Assembly: GCF_963678635.1 (NCBI RefSeq)
Contig: NC_087067.1
Coordinates: forward strand, 8,105,716 to 8,169,715
Direction: 5' to 3'
Source: Symsagittifera roscoffensis
Taxonomy: Eukaryota > Xenacoelomorpha > Acoela > Convolutidae
Length of the DNA: 64,000 bases
Position numbers and translations under genes: made by a program. This document shows positions 63,729 through 64,000 of the stretch, one piece after another; the stretch's first letter is position 1; every line of letters starts with the position of its first letter. Under the pieces are notes generated by a model that was given only the letters and a program-made list of their open reading frames with translations, was not told the origin of the DNA and did no database searches.

Positions 63729-64000
63729 TTATAAGGATAAAAAAGTGGTTTATGATCGAGTTTCATTCCAATATGTTATCTGAGGGCGAAGTGGGATCGA
63801 TTTTTTCTAACTATAAAAAACTTATAAGGATAAAAAAATGGTTTATGATCGAGTTTCATTCCAATATTATTGTCTGAGGGCGACGCGGGATCGATTTTTT
63901 CTAAGTATAAAAAATTTGTATGATTATAAGTGGTTTATTATCGAGTTTCATTCCAATATTGTTGTCTGAGGGCGACGCGGGATCGATTTTTTCTAACTAT
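63729..64000. repeat. Tandem array, 92-93 bp unit, about 3 copies, runs off the window
   Basis: TATGATCGAGTTTCATTCCA recurs at 63751, 63843 and (as TATTATCGAG) 63936. Each unit also has GAGGGCGA, GGGATCGATTTTTTCTAA. The array continues to the last base. Confidence 0.92.

Overview
This is an AT-rich, intron-rich metazoan window with few genes and many transposable elements. Nothing in it looks bacterial: I see no operons, no Shine-Dalgarno-led ORFs and no CRISPR array. Coding sequence appears as short, relatively GC-rich exons with GT/AG (and probably one GC/AG) boundaries, separated by introns of 0.3 to 11 kb filled with mobile DNA. The lineage cannot be fixed from sequence alone. Ty3/gypsy elements with a tRNA-Ser-like primer site and a load of short non-autonomous elements would fit a marine invertebrate; an appendicularian tunicate is one guess, held weakly.

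Two host genes are supported. (1) On the minus strand, a complete four-transmembrane claudin/PMP22-superfamily protein can be assembled from seven coding exons between 22,306 and 640. All exon phases agree and it gives 309 residues. It carries the YW, GLW...C...C and GWSYY signatures and most resembles voltage-gated calcium channel gamma (CACNG/TARP-like) proteins. A probable 5' UTR exon ends at 27,589. (2) On the plus strand, three phase-0 exons (52,582-52,722, 57,075-57,176, 61,146-61,364) form the N-terminal 154 residues of a Ser-rich protein I cannot identify. It appears to run off the window.

Region by region: 0.6-27.6 kb is the minus-strand gene. Its introns hold a decayed sense-oriented Ty3/gypsy relic (2.9-6.3 kb), an internally deleted antisense Ty3/gypsy copy (16.6-19.5 kb), a 715-bp TA-flanked foldback element (20.9-21.6 kb), hAT-like MITEs, three copies of a CCCGGGTTGACC-ended element, and a 530-bp element with a hairpin at each end. 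28-35 kb is mostly featureless AT-rich intergenic DNA with a tRNA-like SINE. 35.1-43.5 kb holds a full-length but inactivated Ty3/gypsy element (LTRs 37,665-37,879 and 43,287-43,506, 4-bp target duplication, primer site overlapping the gag start, polypurine tract). Its 5' LTR and gag start lie in a near-identical tandem duplication. 43.5-50 kb is largely empty. 50-55 kb and 60.4-61 kb are packed with two short MITE families that share a GGCTCTTTT terminus and make 8-bp target duplications, some nested. 56-64 kb adds a 42-bp minisatellite open on both strands, more hairpin-ended elements, and a 92-bp tandem array running off the end.

The host genes show no evident functional link. The mobile families explain most of the non-coding structure. 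The most unusual items are the twin-hairpin element, the MITE family pair with expandable G-tracts in its termini, the long foldback element, and the LTR-gag tandem duplication.
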